DNA from: Gaiellasilicea sp035553355 | GTDB lineage: Bacteria > Actinomycetota > Thermoleophilia > Gaiellales > Gaiellaceae | NCBI GenBank assembly: GCA_035553355.1 | Contig: DATMJW010000042.1 | Location: 1 to 40,181 of the forward strand | Direction of reading: 5' to 3' | Length of the DNA stretch: 40,181 bases | In this document: positions 38,639 through 40,181 of the stretch, one piece after another | Position numbering within the stretch: the first letter of the stretch is position 1 | How the letters are laid out: every line of letters starts with the position of its first letter | Notes under the pieces: generated by a model | Seen by the model: only the letters and a program-made list of their open reading frames with translations | Told to the model about the DNA's origin: nothing | The model's database searches: none | Position numbers and translations under genes: made by a program

Positions 38639-39783
38639 AGCACCTCCTCCAGGATCGCGACCGCCCGCGCGCACTCCGCCTCGTCCGGGACGAGCGCGAG
38701 CCTGACGTAGCCTTCCCCCGCAGCGCCGAGGTACGCACCGGGCGCAACGACGATCCCGTGCTGCAGAAGCCGCGTCGCGAACGCCTCCGAGCGCTCGCCG
38801 CCGGGCACCTCGAGCCACAGGTACATCGTGGCGGCGCTGCCCGCGACCCGGACGCCCTTGCGCGCGAAGAGGTCGAGGAAGAGAGCGCGCTTCCGTGCGT
38901 ACCGCGCCCGCGCCTCCTCGACGTGCCGCTCGTCGTTCCACGCGGCGATCGACGCCCGCTGCACGAACTCCTGCGGCGCCGTTCCGAGCGTCGGCCGGAA
39001 CGCCTTGAGCGCCGCGACGACGGCCGGGTCGCCGGCGACGAACCCGCTCCGGTAGCCCGTCATCGAGGAGCGCTTCGAGAGCGTGTGGAACGCGAGCACG
39101 TTCGTGAGGTCGTCGAGCTGGAGCGCCGAGGCCGGCGGCTCCTCGAACCACAGCTCGCTGTAGGCCTCGTCCGAGGCGAGCACGAAGCCGTGCCGGCGCG
39201 CGAGCGCCGAGAGCCGCTCGAAGAACGCGAGCGGCGCGACGGCGGCGGTCGGGTTGTTCGGATAGTTGACCCAGAAGACCGCGACCCGCGACCACGTCTC
39301 CGCGTCGATCGCGTCGAGGTCGGGGAGGAAGCCGTTCTCCTCCCGCAGCGGCACCGGAAGCGGCGTCCCGCCCGCGAAAAGCGCGCCGCGCTCGTACACC
39401 GGGTACCCGGGCTCGGTGTACGCGACGACGTCCTTGCCTCGCTCGCGGTCGAGTGCCACGAGCGCGAAGGTGAAGATCGCCTCCTTGCTGCCGAGCGTCG
39501 GGACGACCTGCGCGTCCGCGTCGAGCGACGCGCCGAAGCGCCGGCCGATCCAGGCCGCGATCGCCTGCCGGAGCTCGGGGAGGCCCACCGACGCGGGGTA
39601 TCCCATGCGCTCGCGCAGCCCCTCGACGAGCGCGTCGCGGATGAGCGCGTCCGTCGGCTCGCGCGGGTCTCCCGTCCCGAAGTCGATCACCTCGACACCG
39701 CTTTCGCGCACACGCTGCGCGGCCTCGTTCAGCCGGACGAACGGGTACTCGGTCTGCCTCGTGAGCACGGGGGAAATGGGCAC
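38635..39783 (-). CDS. dapC: N-succinyldiaminopimelate aminotransferase
   Basis: PLP-dependent fold-type I aminotransferase of 382 residues. The cofactor-binding lysine is in HTLSKRSSMTGYRSG, and the family arginine is in the C-terminal YVRLALVPDE. Other class I landmarks are NYPNNPTAAV and SDEAYSELWFEEPP. The sequence alone would also allow another aminotransferase, but the position between dapE and dapD fixes the likely role as the amino-transfer step of the succinylase pathway. The start is GTG 39783 (MPISPVLTRQTEYPF), 9 nt after the dapE stop. Confidence 0.93.
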   Translation of the reverse strand: MPISPVLTRQTEYPFVRLNEAAQRVRESGVEVIDFGTGDPREPTDALIRDALVEGLRERMGYPASVGLPELRQAIAAWIGRRFGASLDADAQVVPTLGSKEAIFTFALVALDRERGKDVVAYTEPGYPVYERGALFAGGTPLPVPLREENGFLPDLDAIDAETWSRVAVFWVNYPNNPTAAVAPLAFFERLSALARRHGFVLASDEAYSELWFEEPPASALQLDDLTNVLAFHTLSKRSSMTGYRSGFVAGDPAVVAALKAFRPTLGTAPQEFVQRASIAAWNDERHVEEARARYARKRALFLDLFARKGVRVAGSAATMYLWLEVPGGERSEAFATRLLQHGIVVAPGAYLGAAGEGYVRLALVPDEAECARAVAILEEVL

Positions 39784-39792
39784 GCCCCGACG

Positions 39793-40181
39793 CTACCTGC
39801 CGGTGAGGAAGTGCCAGAGCGCCTCGTACGCGTGCACGAGCGCGGCCACCTCGACCCGCTCGTCGCGGCGGTGCGCGTACCGCGTCGCGCCGGGGCCGAA
39901 GTTGACGGCGTCGATGCCGCGCGTCGTGAAGTCGGCGACGTTCGTCCACGCCTGCTTCGGCTCGAGCGCGAGATCGCCGACGGCGCGCAGGCGCTGCACG
40001 AGCGGCGAGTCGGTCACGACTCGGGCAGCAGGGGAGTCCCCGGCCGCCTCGTAGGTCGCGCCTTCGGGCACGAGGGCGCGGAGGTACGCCTCGGCATCCG
40101 CGGAGGTCCGATCGGGCGCGTAGCGGAAGTTGACGTGTGCCGTGACGGCGTCCGGGATCACGTTGTCCGCGATCCCACCGT
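39793..40181 (-). CDS. dapE: Succinyl-diaminopimelate desuccinylase, C-terminal part (cut by window end)
   Basis: C-terminal part of an M20 zinc peptidase-like hydrolase that removes succinate from N-succinyl-LL-diaminopimelate. The frame is open to the window edge and reads GGIADNVIPDAVTAHVNFRYAPDR, the conserved dimerisation-domain strand of DapE, then AWTNVADFTTRGIDAVNFGPG, the segment before the last metal ligand. The N-terminal catalytic domain lies outside. It is the first visible gene of the dapE-dapC-dapD operon. The apparent GTG at 40161 is internal, not the start. Confidence 0.9.
   Translation of the reverse strand, partial: GGIADNVIPDAVTAHVNFRYAPDRTSADAEAYLRALVPEGATYEAAGDSPAARVVTDSPLVQRLRAVGDLALEPKQAWTNVADFTTRGIDAVNFGPGATRYAHRRDERVEVAALVHAYEALWHFLTGR

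Overview
The window is a GC-rich bacterial chromosome segment, dense with short gaps and 1- to 8-bp stop/start overlaps. GTG and TTG starts are common. The proteins and gene order point to a deep-branching actinobacterium, most likely Thermoleophilia (Gaiella/Solirubrobacter-like); this is an inference from gene content, not a database result. The first 329 bases form a near-perfect foldback inside truB, so the window probably begins at a contig end, as in a metagenome assembly.

Layout. 1-1475: truB 3' end and ribF. 1568-4058: an ABC-2 exporter (ATPase plus two permeases). 4094-4300: a small zinc-ribbon protein. 4230-6832 (minus): a serine beta-lactamase-like hydrolase and a gamma-glutamyltransferase-like protein. 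6929-14993: rpsO, pnp, an M16 peptidase, dapB, dapA, RNase J and an unknown protein. 15005-16871: a ribokinase-like kinase, a nucleoside hydrolase and a small membrane protein. 16855-17979 (minus): an MFS transporter. 18033-20246: ftsK. 20340-26982: two BMP-family binding proteins, a double-domain ABC ATPase, two permeases and a small membrane protein. 27025-33038: RodZ-like protein, cinA, thpR, recA, recX, RNase Y. 33058-37810: miaB, an epimerase, a tyrosine phosphatase, miaA and a DapF-like protein. 37886-40181 (minus): dapE (partial), dapC, dapD.

How it works together. Six steps of the succinylase lysine/diaminopimelate pathway (dapA, B, D, C, E, F) lie in one window, but the DapF-like protein has serine at both positions where the family has its catalytic cysteines. 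The BMP transporter with the nucleoside hydrolase and ribokinase makes a plausible nucleoside uptake and salvage set. PNPase, RNase J and RNase Y give a Gram-positive-type RNA decay set. The order truB-ribF-rpsO-pnp-M16-dap-rnj-ftsK-(BMP transporter)-rodZ-cinA-recA-rny-miaB-miaA parallels the Bacillus order.

Regulatory features visible in the sequence: eight starts preceded by TANNNT 6-10 nt upstream (leaderless-type promoters); a LexA-type box inside thpR upstream of recA; a 26-bp hairpin between rpsO and pnp; perfect hairpins after pnp and between the two BMP genes; and a REP-like element in three copies, one read in frame inside ftsK. No tRNA, rRNA, CRISPR array, insertion sequence or prophage was seen. 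No gap without a gene exceeds 300 bases.
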